A stretch of 64,000 bases of DNA from Microbacterium sp. W4I4. GTDB lineage: Bacteria > Actinomycetota > Actinomycetes > Actinomycetales > Microbacteriaceae. Positions 24,846 to 33,287 of the stretch are shown piece after piece; position 1 is the first letter of the stretch, and each line of letters starts with the position of its first letter. Made by a program: the position numbers and the translations under genes. The notes beneath the pieces were generated by a model. That model searched no databases. It was not told the DNA's origin and worked only from the letters and a program-made list of their open reading frames with translations. The stretch spans positions 1,426,001 to 1,490,000 of the forward strand of contig NZ_JAUSXT010000001.1 in NCBI RefSeq assembly GCF_030816235.1, read 5' to 3'.

Positions 24846-25117
24846 CTCCCGAGGCGGTGCTCGACATCGGCATGGAGGGTCTGCTGGTGGCGGCGAAGCT
24901 GGCGGCTCCCGTGCTCATCACCGCGCTGGTGGTCGGGTTCGCCATCTCGCTGCTGCAGTCCATCACGCAGGTGCAGGAGGTGACGCTGTCGTTCGTGCCG
25001 AAGATCGTCGCCGTGGGCATCGCCCTGCTCATCGCCGGCAACTGGATGATCTCCGAGATCGTGCAGTTCACGCACACCATGTTCGACCGCATCCCGCAGC
25101 TGCTGAGCGGCGGCTGA
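24842..25117 (+). CDS. fliQ: Flagellar biosynthetic protein FliQ
   Basis: A 91-residue protein with two membrane segments. The family core reads LVVGFAISLLQSITQVQEVTLSFVPKIVAVGIALLIAGNWM. Four or so copies join FliP and FliR in the export gate. The ATG at 24842 overlaps the fliP stop; fliR begins 1 bp after its stop. Confidence 0.95.
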   Translation: MTPEAVLDIGMEGLLVAAKLAAPVLITALVVGFAISLLQSITQVQEVTLSFVPKIVAVGIALLIAGNWMISEIVQFTHTMFDRIPQLLSGG

Positions 25118-25118
25118 C

Positions 25119-25880
25119 GTGAACATCCCGATCGACTTCGCGTGGCTCGAGGCGACGATGCTCGCCGGCGTGCGCACCACCGCGTTCGTGATGATCGCCC
25201 CGCCGTTCTCGTACGGCGCGATCCCGGCGCGCATCAAGGCGATGCTCGCCATGGCGCTCGCGCTCGCGATGTCCGGGGCGGTCGCCCCCGGGTACGCGAG
25301 TCTGGACACAGGGCCGTTCTTCGCGGCGCTCACGCTGCAGGTGCTCACCGGAGCCGTGCTGGGTTTTCTCGTGCTGGTCTGCTTCTCGGCGGTGCAGGCG
25401 GCGGGCAGCCTGATCGACGTGTTCGGCGGCTTCCAGATGGCGCAGGCGTTCGACCCGCAGGCGATGATCAACGGCGCGCAGTTCACCCGGCTGTTCCAGA
25501 TGACGGCTCTCGCGCTGCTGTTCGCCTCGGGCGGTTACCAGGTGGTGCTCGCAGGTCTGGCGCGCAGCTTCGAGGTGATCCCCGTGGACGGGCTGCTCTC
25601 GCTCGCGTCGCCCGCCGAGCTGCTCGTCGACGGCGTGGTGCAGATGTTCCTCGCCAGCGTGCAGATCGCCGGCCCGCTGATCCTGGTGCTCTTCCTCGCG
25701 GACGCCGGCCTCGGCCTGATCACCCGCGTCGCGCCCGCGCTGAACGCGTTCGCGATGGGCTTCCCGATCAAGATCCTGCTCACGCTCGTGCTGGCCGGCT
25801 TCACGTTCGTCGCCCTGCCCGGCATCGTCGACGCGCTCGTGTCGCAGGCCGTGCACATGATGCAGGGGGTGAGCCAGTGA
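25119..25880 (+). CDS. fliR: Flagellar biosynthetic protein FliR
   Basis: A 253-residue polytopic export-gate protein with about six hydrophobic segments. Recognisable blocks are APPFSYGAIPARIKAMLAMALALAM, GGFQMAQAFDPQAMINGAQFTRLFQMTALALLF and LFLADAGLGLITRVAPALNAFAMGFPIKILLTL. The start is GTG at 25119. It overlaps flhB by 4 bp. Confidence 0.95.
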   Translation: MNIPIDFAWLEATMLAGVRTTAFVMIAPPFSYGAIPARIKAMLAMALALAMSGAVAPGYASLDTGPFFAALTLQVLTGAVLGFLVLVCFSAVQAAGSLIDVFGGFQMAQAFDPQAMINGAQFTRLFQMTALALLFASGGYQVVLAGLARSFEVIPVDGLLSLASPAELLVDGVVQMFLASVQIAGPLILVLFLADAGLGLITRVAPALNAFAMGFPIKILLTLVLAGFTFVALPGIVDALVSQAVHMMQGVSQ

Positions 25881-26962
25881 GCGACAGCGGCGAGCGCAAT
25901 CAGAAGGCCACCGACAAGCATCTGCGGGAAGCGCGCCAGAAGGGCAAGCTGTCGCGAAGCCAGGATATGACGGCCTGGCTGGGGATCGGTGCGGCGGCTA
26001 TCACCATGCCCGCGGCGATGGCCGCAGGCTCCGCGGCGGGCACCGAGCAGCTCATCTCCCTGCCGGCGATCATGCGCGCCCCCTCCCCCGACGCCGCCCT
26101 GGGCGTGCTCGGGCTCGGGCTGGGCTCGGTGCTGCCGACGCTCGGCACCCTGCTCACCAGCGTCGTGATCGTCACCCTGCTCGGCGCGGTCGTGCAGGGC
26201 GGGGTGCGGATGCGGAAGTTCTCGGGCCGCTACGACCAGTTCAACCTCGTCAACGGGGTGAAGCGCATCTTCGGCCTGCAGGCGCTGTGGGAGGGCGCGA
26301 AGGCGCTGCTGAAGACCGCGGCCATCGGGATCGCGCTGTGGGCGGTGATCTCGACGCTGATCCCGGTGCTCTCAGCGAGCGGCGCGCACTCGGTGACGCG
26401 GCTGCTGGGCACCGCCGCCGAAGGCACCGCCACCCTGCTGCAGGTGGCGATCCTGGTGGGCCTGGCGCTGGCCGCGATCGACATGTTCGTGGTGATGAAG
26501 CGCAACACGAAGCACACCAGGATGACGCATCGCGAGGTGACCGACGAGCACAAGAACTCGGAGGGCGACCCCCTGATCCGCCAGCAGCGGCGCTCCCGCC
26601 AGCTGGCGATGAGCCGCAACCGCATGATCGCGGCCGTGGCCGGATCGGATGTCGTGATGGTCAACCCCACGCACGTCGCCGTCGCGCTGCGCTACGAGGT
26701 CGGCCGGGCCGCCCCCAAGGTGGTCGCCAAGGGCAAGGGCGTCGTCGCCGAGAAGATCCGCGAGCGCGCGCTGGAGGCGGGCGTGCCGCTGGTGCGCGAC
26801 ATCCCGCTGGCCCGTGCGCTGCATGCCGCGTGCGAGCTGGGTCAGGAGATCCCCGCAGAGCTGTACACGGCCGTCGCCCGGGTGCTGGTGTTCGTCGACA
26901 TGCTGCGCCGGCGCGGGTCCGCGCGCGGGGTGCATTCGCTGCCCGAGAGGACGACGGCGTGA
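25877..26962 (+). CDS. flhB: Flagellar biosynthetic protein FlhB
   Basis: A 361-residue export-switch protein. The N-terminus reads ATDKHLREARQKGKLSRSQDMTAWLG, and four membrane segments lie between residues ~30 and ~215. The self-cleaving cytoplasmic domain contains MVNPTHVAVALRYE, with the canonical NPTH site. Cleavage there changes export specificity when FliK signals hook completion. The start is GTG 25877, overlapping the fliR stop by 4 bp. Confidence 0.96.
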   Translation: MSDSGERNQKATDKHLREARQKGKLSRSQDMTAWLGIGAAAITMPAAMAAGSAAGTEQLISLPAIMRAPSPDAALGVLGLGLGSVLPTLGTLLTSVVIVTLLGAVVQGGVRMRKFSGRYDQFNLVNGVKRIFGLQALWEGAKALLKTAAIGIALWAVISTLIPVLSASGAHSVTRLLGTAAEGTATLLQVAILVGLALAAIDMFVVMKRNTKHTRMTHREVTDEHKNSEGDPLIRQQRRSRQLAMSRNRMIAAVAGSDVVMVNPTHVAVALRYEVGRAAPKVVAKGKGVVAEKIRERALEAGVPLVRDIPLARALHAACELGQEIPAELYTAVARVLVFVDMLRRRGSARGVHSLPERTTA

Positions 26963-26993
26963 CCGAGGCGGCAGGTATGAGAAGGAGGACCGC

Positions 26994-29078
26994 ATGCGCG
27001 GAGTGCTGAACAGGATCGTCGTGCCGATCGCGGTGGTGGGCATCATCATGCTGCTGGTGGTGCCGGTGCCGCCGGTGCTGCTGGACCTGCTGATCATCCT
27101 GAACATCCTGTTCGCGCTGGTGATCCTGCTGAACACGATGTTCATCCGCAAGCCGCTGGACTTCTCGGTGTTCCCGTCCCTGCTGCTGGTGGCGACTCTG
27201 TTCCGGCTCGGCCTGAATGTGGCATCCACCCGGCTGGTGCTGGGCGAGGCGTACGCGGGGCAGGTGATCGAGGCGTTCGGAACCATCGCGGTGGGCGGGT
27301 CGCTGATCATCGGCGCGGTGATCTTCCTGATCCTGGTGGTCATCCAGTTCGTCGTCGTCACGAAGGGCGCCGAGCGCGTCGCCGAGGTGGGCGCGCGGTT
27401 CACGCTGGATGCCATGCCCGGAAAGCAGATGGCGATCGACGCCGACCTGAACGCGGGGCTCATCACCGACGCGCAGGCCCGCGAGCGCCGTGCCGAGGTG
27501 GCCGCCGAAGCCGACTTCTACGGTGCGATGGACGGCGCATCGAAGTTCGTCAAGGGCGATGCGATCGCGGGGCTCGTGATCATCATCATCAACCTGGTCG
27601 GCGGCATCGCGATCGGCATGGTCTCGCACGGCATGTCGATCGAGGAATCCGTCAGCACCTACAGCCTGCTGACCATCGGCGACGGACTGGTCACGCAGAT
27701 CCCGGCGCTGCTGATGGCGGTGTCGACGGGCATGATCGTGACCCGTTCGAACGCCGAGGCCGACATGGGCAGCGAGGCGTTCGCGCAGCTGGGCCAGTCG
27801 GTGAACGCCCTGAACATCGCCGGCTGCGCGGCGATCGTGATGGCCTTCATCCCCGGGATGCCGATGCTGCCCTTCATCGTCGTGGGCGCACTGCTGATCC
27901 TGGCCGCGCAGCGCGTCAGGGCGAAGCAGGCGGATGCCGCGGCCTCGGACGCGACGCCGGCCGAGGCCTCGACCGCGGACACCCCGGAGGACCTCATGGA
28001 GCGGATGCGGGTGCACGCCCTGGAGATCCAGCTCTCCTCCGACGTCGTCGACCTCGTCACCGGCGGGCCGGACGATCTGCTCGCGCGCGTCAAGGCGCTG
28101 CGACGGCGCATCGCACTCGAACTGGGCCTCGTCGTCCCGCCTGTGCGCACGCGCGACAGCGTGGAGCTGCCGGCATCCACCTACGTCATCCGCATCGCCG
28201 GTGTCGAGGCCGGTCGCGGCGTCGTGCCGCCCGGACGTCTGCTGGCGCTCGGCGCGGGGCTGGACGCCCTGCCCGGGGTCGCCGTGCACGATCCGGTCTT
28301 CGGCCTGGAGGGCAAGTGGATCCCCGTCGAGATGCGGCACAGCGCCGAGTTCGCCGGCGCGACGGTCGTCGACCGCGCCAGCGTGGTCATCACGCACCTG
28401 TCGAGCGTCATCCATGCCGGGGCGGCGCGACTGCTGAGCCGCGAGGACGTGCGTCAGCTGACGGATGCGCTCAAACAGGTGTCGCCGGCCGCGGTGGAGG
28501 AGCTGACGCCGGCGCTGCTGTCGCTGGCCGAGGTGCAGCGGGTCCTGCAGTCGCTGCTCGCCGAGCGGGTGCCGATCAATGACCTCAGCCGCATCTACGA
28601 AGCGCTCGCGGTGCGCGCGAAGACCTCCACGGACCCGGAGGGCCTGGTCGAGGCCGCACGGGCCGCACTCGGACCCGCCATCGCCGCACGCTTCGCGGAG
28701 GACGGCAGGCTGCGCGTGATCATGATCAACCCGCTGCTGGAGCAGGCGATGCTGGAGAGCCTGCGGATGGGCGACGACGGTGCGCAGATCGTGTTCGAGC
28801 CGAACCGCATGGAGGCCGTGGTGGAGTCCGTGCGCCAGGCCGTGACGGCCGCGTCCGCGGGCGACGGCGGCGAGCCGGTTCTCGTCTGCGCGCCGACGCT
28901 GCGTGCGGCGGTGCGGCGGATGGTGTCGGCGCAGACCGACGGGCTGCCGGTGCTCTCCTACACCGAGGCGGGCGGTTCCGGCGCGTTCGGCATCGAGACA
29001 GTGGGCGTGGTGCGCGACGCCGCTGCGCCTGCAGTGACCGCGCCCGCCGTGACCGGCCTGGTCGGCCCCGCCGAGTAG
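26994..29078 (+). CDS. flhA: Flagellar biosynthesis protein FlhA
   Basis: A 694-residue export-gate protein. The N-terminal half has about eight membrane segments and the FHIPEP signature region (LFRLGLNVASTRLVL; ARFTLDAMPGKQMAIDADLNAGLI). The cytoplasmic half forms the docking platform for export substrates. The ATG at 26994 follows GAAGGAGG; upstream in-frame ATGs lie inside flhB. Its TAG stop supplies the first three bases of the TAGGCT box before csrA. A 1082-residue antisense frame here is a codon-bias shadow. Confidence 0.96.
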   Translation: MRGVLNRIVVPIAVVGIIMLLVVPVPPVLLDLLIILNILFALVILLNTMFIRKPLDFSVFPSLLLVATLFRLGLNVASTRLVLGEAYAGQVIEAFGTIAVGGSLIIGAVIFLILVVIQFVVVTKGAERVAEVGARFTLDAMPGKQMAIDADLNAGLITDAQARERRAEVAAEADFYGAMDGASKFVKGDAIAGLVIIIINLVGGIAIGMVSHGMSIEESVSTYSLLTIGDGLVTQIPALLMAVSTGMIVTRSNAEADMGSEAFAQLGQSVNALNIAGCAAIVMAFIPGMPMLPFIVVGALLILAAQRVRAKQADAAASDATPAEASTADTPEDLMERMRVHALEIQLSSDVVDLVTGGPDDLLARVKALRRRIALELGLVVPPVRTRDSVELPASTYVIRIAGVEAGRGVVPPGRLLALGAGLDALPGVAVHDPVFGLEGKWIPVEMRHSAEFAGATVVDRASVVITHLSSVIHAGAARLLSREDVRQLTDALKQVSPAAVEELTPALLSLAEVQRVLQSLLAERVPINDLSRIYEALAVRAKTSTDPEGLVEAARAALGPAIAARFAEDGRLRVIMINPLLEQAMLESLRMGDDGAQIVFEPNRMEAVVESVRQAVTAASAGDGGEPVLVCAPTLRAAVRRMVSAQTDGLPVLSYTEAGGSGAFGIETVGVVRDAAAPAVTAPAVTGLVGPAE

Positions 29079-29081
29079 GCT
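29076..29081 (+). promoter_or_regulatory. Putative leaderless -10 box of csrA
   Basis: TAGGCT, six bases, then ATG 29088. The stop codon of flhA forms the first half of the box. If active, csrA would have its own sigma-A-type leaderless transcript besides read-through from the fliM operon. Confidence 0.5.
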
Positions 29082-29087
29082 GATCGA

Positions 29088-29333
29088 ATGCTGGTGTTGA
29101 CGAGACGAATCGGCGAGAGCGTGCTGATCGGCGACGATATCGAGGTGACGCTGCTCGACATCAAGGGCGACAGCGTGCGCATCGGCATCAACGCTCCGCG
29201 CACGACCCGCATCCAGCGATCCGAGATCGTCGACGCGGTGAGCACCGAGAACGTCGCGGCGGTCGATGCCGGCGCCGATGCCACGGCCGCCATCCTCGAC
29301 GCCCTCACCCAGAAGCGCAGCGCCGAGGACTGA
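29088..29333 (+). CDS. csrA: Carbon storage regulator / translational repressor CsrA
   Basis: An 81-residue RNA-binding protein. The family core is intact: MLVLTRRIGESVLIGDDIEVTLLDIKGDSVRIGINAPRTTRIQRSEIV. The N-terminal LTRR and the VRIGI strand that bind GGA motifs are both present. The tail is ~20 residues longer than enteric CsrA. It is the last gene of the flagellar island, convergent with tsaE. Likely targets are the flagellin, flgB and flbD leaders; likely antagonist is FliW. Confidence 0.96.
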   Translation: MLVLTRRIGESVLIGDDIEVTLLDIKGDSVRIGINAPRTTRIQRSEIVDAVSTENVAAVDAGADATAAILDALTQKRSAED

Positions 29334-29356
29334 ACGGCGACGCGGGGCAGCCGGGC

Positions 29357-29839
29357 TCAGCTCTCGATGCGCTCGATGCTCACGAAGCGCGGTGCGTCGG
29401 CATCCAGATCCTCGTCGGCGACCCCTTCGGCTCCTCCGACGGGTCGCTCGATCTCGACGTCCCACCAGCTGTCGGCGACCGCGGATGCCATGCCCCGCCC
29501 CCACTCGATGACGACCACGGAGCCGGCGAAGTCGATGTCGAGGTCGTCCAGTTCGGCGGCGGAGCCCAGCCGGTAGGCGTCGACGTGCACGAGCGGCGCG
29601 CCGCCGACGAGCGACGGATGCGTGCGGGCGATCACGAATGTCGGGCTCTGCACGGGTCCGCGCACCCCGAGTCCTTCGGCGAGCCCGCGCGTGAACGTGG
29701 TCTTTCCCGCGCCGAGCGGACCGGTCAGTACGAGCAGATCGCCGGCCTGCAGCTGCTCGCCGAGGTGCAGGCCGAGTCGCTCCATGGCATCCGAGGTCGA
29801 GATCTCGTGGCGCCCGAGAAAGGCCGGATCGATGCTCAC
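29357..29839 (-). CDS. tsaE: tRNA threonylcarbamoyladenosine biosynthesis ATPase TsaE
   Basis: A 160-residue P-loop protein needed for t6A turnover with TsaB and TsaD. The Walker A is TGPLGAGKTTFTRGLAEGLG, followed by VQSPTFVIAR, LVHVDAYRL and VVVIEWGRGM. All are standard TsaE motifs. It overlaps alr by 4 bp, in the usual order acpS-alr-tsaE. Its normal next neighbour tsaB lies on the other side of the flagellar island. Confidence 0.95.
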   Translation of the reverse strand: MSIDPAFLGRHEISTSDAMERLGLHLGEQLQAGDLLVLTGPLGAGKTTFTRGLAEGLGVRGPVQSPTFVIARTHPSLVGGAPLVHVDAYRLGSAAELDDLDIDFAGSVVVIEWGRGMASAVADSWWDVEIERPVGGAEGVADEDLDADAPRFVSIERIES

Positions 29840-30934
29840 GAGGTGGTCCTGCGCGGCACGCGGTCGCCGATGCGCGTGACGATCTCGTAGTTGATGGTGC
29901 CCGCGGCATCCGCCCAGTCCGTGGCCGAAGGATGCCCCAGAGTCGGGTCGCCGAACAGCACCACCTCGTCGCCGACCGCGACCTGCTCCTCGCCCACGTC
30001 GACGACGAACTGGTCCATCGCGATGCGACCAGCGACCCGATAGCGGCGACCGTTGATCAGCACGGGTCCGCGCTCGGAGGCCTGCCGCGGGATGCCGTCG
30101 GCGTAGCCCAGCGGCACCAGGGCGAGGTTCGTGTCGTGCTCGCAGCGGTAGGTGTAGTCGTAGGAGACGCCGGAGCCGGCCGGCACGCGGCGGACGGCGG
30201 CGACCGAGGCGCGCAGGGTCATCGCGGGGCGCAGTCCGAGGTCGGCCGAGGTGCGGTCCGCGAACGGCGAGAGACCGTACAGGCCGATCCCGATGCGCAC
30301 GGCGTCGAGCCGCGCCTCGGGGATGTCGATGGCGCCGGCGGTGGCGGAGAGGTGGCGGATCTCGGGACGGATGCCGAACGACTCGGCCTGCGCGATGATC
30401 TCCTCGTACCGGGCGAGCTGGGCGCGGTCGTCCTCAGGGCTGGCCCCGGAGAGGTGGCTGAAGATGCCGACGATGCGGATGCGGCCGATGCGCTCCAGGG
30501 CGGGCGGCTTCGGCGAGCACGCGCTCGAGATGCTCGGTGGGGATGCCGTTGCGGGAGAGGCCCGTGTCGACCTTGAGGTGAACGGATGCCGGGGCCGCCT
30601 CGGATGCGGCGACCAGCTGCTCCATCGACGAGATGCCGACCTCGATGCCGGCGGCCACCGCGTCGTCGAATCGCTGCCCCGGTGCGTGCAGCCACGAGAC
30701 GAGCGGCGCCGTGATGCCGGCGCGGCGCAGGGCGAAGGACTCCTCGAGCGTGGCGGTGCCCAGGCGGGTGGCTCCCCCGGCGAGCGCGGCCGTCGCGACC
30801 GCAGGGGCGCCGTGACCGTAGGCGTTCGCCTTGACGACGCCGATCACCTGCACGCCGGTCAGCGTGCGCAGATGGCGGGCGTTCTCGGCGATCGCGGACA
30901 GGTCGATCGTGGCCTCGCGGAACGGATGGGTCAT
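29836..30934 (-). pseudogene. alr: Alanine racemase, frameshifted as read
   Basis: Two frames together encode a full alanine racemase, which makes D-alanine for peptidoglycan. The first (start 30934) has the PLP lysine motif VVKANAYGHG and runs through DTGLSRNGIP to about residue 145. The second contains IGRIRIVGIFSHLSGASPEDD, AVRIGIGLYGLSP, GSGVSYDYTY and LALVPLGYADGIPRQ. The join needs removal of one base in the GGG at 30498-30500, which restores an Arg-Leu-Glu reading. Because alr is usually essential, a sequencing or assembly error is the likeliest cause; a real mutation remains possible. Confidence 0.85.
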
Positions 30935-31293
30935 GCGGCATCCGTCCTCTCTGCGACGACGTACGCGGCGGCGAGGCCGGCGTCGTGGGTGAGGCTGAGG
31001 TGCAGGGCGGTGATGCCGCGCGCCTGGACCACATCGGCGGTGGAGCCGGAGAGGACGAAGTAGGGGCGGCCGGATGCCTCCGACGCGATCTCGATCTCGG
31101 ACCAGAACACGCCGTCGCTGCCTCCGAGGGCCTTGATCAGCGCCTCTTTGGCGGCGTACCGCGCGGCCAGGGAGCGCAGTCGCAGCTGCTGCTCGGTCGG
31201 AGTGAACAGCCTCTCCAGCAGCCGAGGCGTGCGCGTGACGGAGCGCTCGAACCGCCCGACGTCCACGAGATCGATTCCGGTGCCGATGATCAC
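30931..31293 (-). CDS. acpS: Holo-[acyl-carrier-protein] synthase
   Basis: A 120-residue phosphopantetheinyl transferase. It transfers 4'-phosphopantetheine from CoA to ACP. It shows MIIGTGIDLVDVGRFE, the RSLAARYAAKEALIKAL motif with its metal-binding Glu, and HLSLTHDAGLAAAYVVAE. The start is GTG at 31293, six bases after a TAGGCT box, so the transcript may be leaderless. It heads acpS-alr-tsaE, overlapping alr by 4 bp. Confidence 0.95.
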   Translation of the reverse strand: MIIGTGIDLVDVGRFERSVTRTPRLLERLFTPTEQQLRLRSLAARYAAKEALIKALGGSDGVFWSEIEIASEASGRPYFVLSGSTADVVQARGITALHLSLTHDAGLAAAYVVAERTDAA

Positions 31294-31299
31294 CTGTTC

Positions 31300-31305
31300 A
31301 GCCTA
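31300..31305 (-). promoter_or_regulatory. Putative leaderless -10 box of acpS
   Basis: On the minus strand, TAGGCT is followed by six bases and the GTG start of acpS. Confidence 0.5.
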
Positions 31306-31344
31306 CTCGGAGGCCGCGGGCCGGCCCCGCGGCCTCCAGCCCTC

Positions 31345-31836
31345 TCAGAGCGACCCGAACCGCGCTTCGTACTGCGGCGAAAGCTCCGCGAAGCGCGCAT
31401 CCCACTCGTGCGGGTGCTCCTCCCCCGCGATGTGGGATGCGAGACGCTCGAGGTAGGTCTGCCAGCCGGCCCCGTAGAAGATCGAGCGGATGCCGGTGTG
31501 CACCAGGCGCATGCGGGTGCCGCCCTCGACCTCCTCGAGCGTGACCACGAGGTCTGTGGGCTCCTCGCCGGTCGCGTGCCAGGTCGAGGTGAAGGACCGG
31601 GGCGGGTCGCACTCGGTGATGGTGCCGGTGGCCCAGGACTCCTCGCCGTCGTCAGCGGCGACCGCCCAGGTGCCGCCGAGCCGGAGGTCTCCGGTGTATC
31701 CGACCATCCAGCGGGCCAGACGCTCGGGCGTGGTGATCGCCTGCCACAGGTCGTGGATGTCAGTGGCGTAGACGTCTTCGTAGACGAGACGGAATCCGGA
31801 CGGATGCTTCTCGATGACGGGACCGCTGATGCTCAT
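31345..31836 (-). CDS. SRPBCC / AHSA1-family protein
   Basis: A 163-residue protein of the activator-of-Hsp90 homologue 1-like START-fold family (LVYEDVYATDIHDLWQAITTPERLARWMVGYTGDLRLGGTW; SFTSTWHATGEEPTDLVVTLEEVEGGTRMRLVHTGI). These proteins have a hydrophobic ligand cavity; ligands of this subgroup are mostly unknown. The start overlaps the stop of the ArsR-type regulator gene by 4 bp, and such ArsR-AHSA1 pairs are common in actinobacteria. The regulator probably controls both genes. Confidence 0.88.
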   Translation of the reverse strand: MSISGPVIEKHPSGFRLVYEDVYATDIHDLWQAITTPERLARWMVGYTGDLRLGGTWAVAADDGEESWATGTITECDPPRSFTSTWHATGEEPTDLVVTLEEVEGGTRMRLVHTGIRSIFYGAGWQTYLERLASHIAGEEHPHEWDARFAELSPQYEARFGSL

Positions 31837-32192
31837 GATGCGTTCCTCTCCGTGATCTTCGTGGTGTCGGATGCCGCACGGCGACCCCGCGCGACCTCCG
31901 TGTGCAGGGCGTCGAGTCGCTGACCGAGCGGATCGCTCATCTGCGCGAGCGCTCGGGCCGCGGCATCCAGCCCCGCCCGGTCCAGCGCGTACACGCGTCG
32001 CGTGCCCTCGGCCCGCACCGTGGCGAAGCCGTTCTCTCGCAGCACCTTGAGGTGCTGCGACACCGCGGGCTGCGAGATGCCGAACTCCGCGCGGACGATG
32101 TCGGTCAGCATCCCGGCCGGCTGCTCGCCGAGGGCGAGCACGCTCAGCATCCGCCGCCGCACGGCATCCGCGAGAACCTCGAACTCATGCAC
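31833..32192 (-). CDS. ArsR-family transcriptional regulator
   Basis: A 119-residue winged-helix repressor. The helix-turn-helix reads ADAVRRRMLSVLALGEQPAGMLTDIVRAEFGISQPAVSQHLKVLRENGFATVRAEGTRRVYAL. No ArsR metal-binding Cys pair (CxC) is seen, so its signal is probably not a metal. The GTG at 32192 is chosen because the conserved domain starts there and the operator lies just upstream. A longer frame to 32513 would run through the operator and a palindromic element. It is co-transcribed with the SRPBCC gene. Confidence 0.88.
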   Translation of the reverse strand: MHEFEVLADAVRRRMLSVLALGEQPAGMLTDIVRAEFGISQPAVSQHLKVLRENGFATVRAEGTRRVYALDRAGLDAAARALAQMSDPLGQRLDALHTEVARGRRAASDTTKITERNAS

Positions 32193-32201
32193 AATGCCAC
32201 T

Positions 32202-32221
32202 ATATAAGCCACCCCTTATAT
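32202..32221. promoter_or_regulatory. ArsR-type operator
   Basis: ATATAAG (32202-32208), six bases, CTTATAT (32215-32221): a perfect AT-rich inverted repeat in very GC-rich DNA, 10 bp upstream of the regulator start codon. The likely target is the ArsR protein itself, giving autoregulation. Confidence 0.75.
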
Positions 32222-32262
32222 TTACAAGAGCCAGCTGTCGGTCCGACATCCGCCCCCACACC

Positions 32263-32331
32263 TGTCGGCTCAGAAGACGGATGTCGGCGGAAACGGCCGA
32301 CCTGCGCCGACATCCGTCGTTTGAGCCGACA
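32263..32331. repeat. Palindromic element, TGTCGG/CCGACA type, upstream copy
   Basis: Arms 32263-32289 and 32305-32331 match at 25 of 27 positions. TGTCGG occurs at 32263 and 32282; CCGACA at 32307 and 32326. Each pair is 19 nt apart. An additional TGTCGG-T-CCGACA mini-palindrome lies at 32236-32248. A second element of the same sequence type follows the DUF559-like gene. Confidence 0.85.
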
Positions 32332-32436
32332 TCCGTCGGCGAGATACCTCCTGCACAATTCACCCACCCCGCGACTTGTCCACAGTTCCTGGGTTGCGGC
32401 CGCTCCCGTCCCCGCCCGCAGCAGGATGCTCGGAGC

Positions 32437-33270
32437 ATGCTCACACCGACAGAACTCCTCACGCGGTTCGGCGGCATCGCCCGCGGCACATATCTGCAGC
32501 GGTACGGATGCACGCGCGATCGTCTTGCGTCAGCAGTGCATCAGGGCCTGATCCGCCGTGTGCGTCCAGGCGTCTTCGCTCTGCCGTCCCTGGACAGCAA
32601 GGTCAGGACCGCCGCAGCTCACGGCGGCGAGCTGACCTGCGCGGATGCCCTGCGGGCACGGCAGGTCTGGATCCTTCCGGATGCCGATGACGAGGTCCAT
32701 GTCTGGCTGGGCAGAGCCGGCCGACGGCATCCGCACTCCGGATGCGCATGCACCTCTCACCGTTCCGCGGGCACCGCTCAGGTCGGCTATGCCTCCGTGG
32801 CGACCGCGCTGATCCACGCCTACCGATGTCTCAGCGAAGAGGCGTTCTTCGCCGCATACGAATCCGCGTGGAACTGGCGACTCATCACGGCATCCGATCG
32901 CCGCAGAATCAGAGCCGAACTTCCCAGGAAGGCCGCCTGGATGCTGGATCTCGCGCGATCCGATTCGCAGAGCGGGCTGGAATCGCTGCTGCGCTTTCGA
33001 CTGCACCTGCTCGGCATCAGCCTGGACTGCCAAGTGGAAATCGACAGCGTCGGGCGGGTCGACTTCGTCGCGGGCGGACGCCTGATCATCGAGGTCGACG
33101 GACGAGAGAACCATGCCGCCGCCGAACGCCGTCACAACGATCTGGTGCGGGATGCAGCAGCATCCGCCCGGGGATACGAGACGCTCCGCTTCGACTATTC
33201 CCAAGTCATCTACAACTGGGACACGGTCGTGGAGGCCATCCTGCCGGCGCTGGCCCGAATCGGCGACTGA
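32437..33270 (+). CDS. AbiEi/DUF559-like protein: winged-helix N-terminus plus PD-(D/E)XK-type C-terminus
   Basis: A 277-residue two-domain protein. Residues 1-60 (LTRFGGIARGTYLQRYGCTRDRLASAVHQGLIRRVRPGVFAL) match the N-terminal winged-helix of AbiEi-type proteins. Residues ~185-270 resemble the Vsr-like DUF559 fold: SGLESLLRFRLHLLG, VDFVAGGRLIIEVDGRENHAA, then RGYETLRFDYSQVI, with a plausible D...ExD catalytic set. The ATG at 32437 is chosen for the domain start. No partner toxin gene adjoins it. It is flanked on both sides by TGTCGG-type palindromes. Function unproven. Confidence 0.8.
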   Translation: MLTPTELLTRFGGIARGTYLQRYGCTRDRLASAVHQGLIRRVRPGVFALPSLDSKVRTAAAHGGELTCADALRARQVWILPDADDEVHVWLGRAGRRHPHSGCACTSHRSAGTAQVGYASVATALIHAYRCLSEEAFFAAYESAWNWRLITASDRRRIRAELPRKAAWMLDLARSDSQSGLESLLRFRLHLLGISLDCQVEIDSVGRVDFVAGGRLIIEVDGRENHAAAERRHNDLVRDAAASARGYETLRFDYSQVIYNWDTVVEAILPALARIGD

Positions 33271-33287
33271 GCCTGCCGAGCGCCTCA

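Noticed and set aside
3537..29333. Non-flagellar type III secretion system
   Set aside because: Flagellin, hook, cap, rod and stator genes are all present, so the export genes are flagellar.
26661..29909. 1082-residue open frame on the minus strand
   Set aside because: It lies antisense to flhA and csrA, has His/Arg/Asp-rich shadow composition and no domain. FlhA is unmistakable on the other strand.
31833..32513. 226-residue version of the ArsR regulator
   Set aside because: The extra N-terminal frame would read through the ATATAAG/CTTATAT operator and the palindromic element, and it lacks conserved residues.
32437..33270. Complete AbiE toxin-antitoxin operon
   Set aside because: No AbiEii-type nucleotidyltransferase toxin lies next to either AbiEi-like gene. 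The nucleotidyltransferase at 47838 belongs to another family and another operon.
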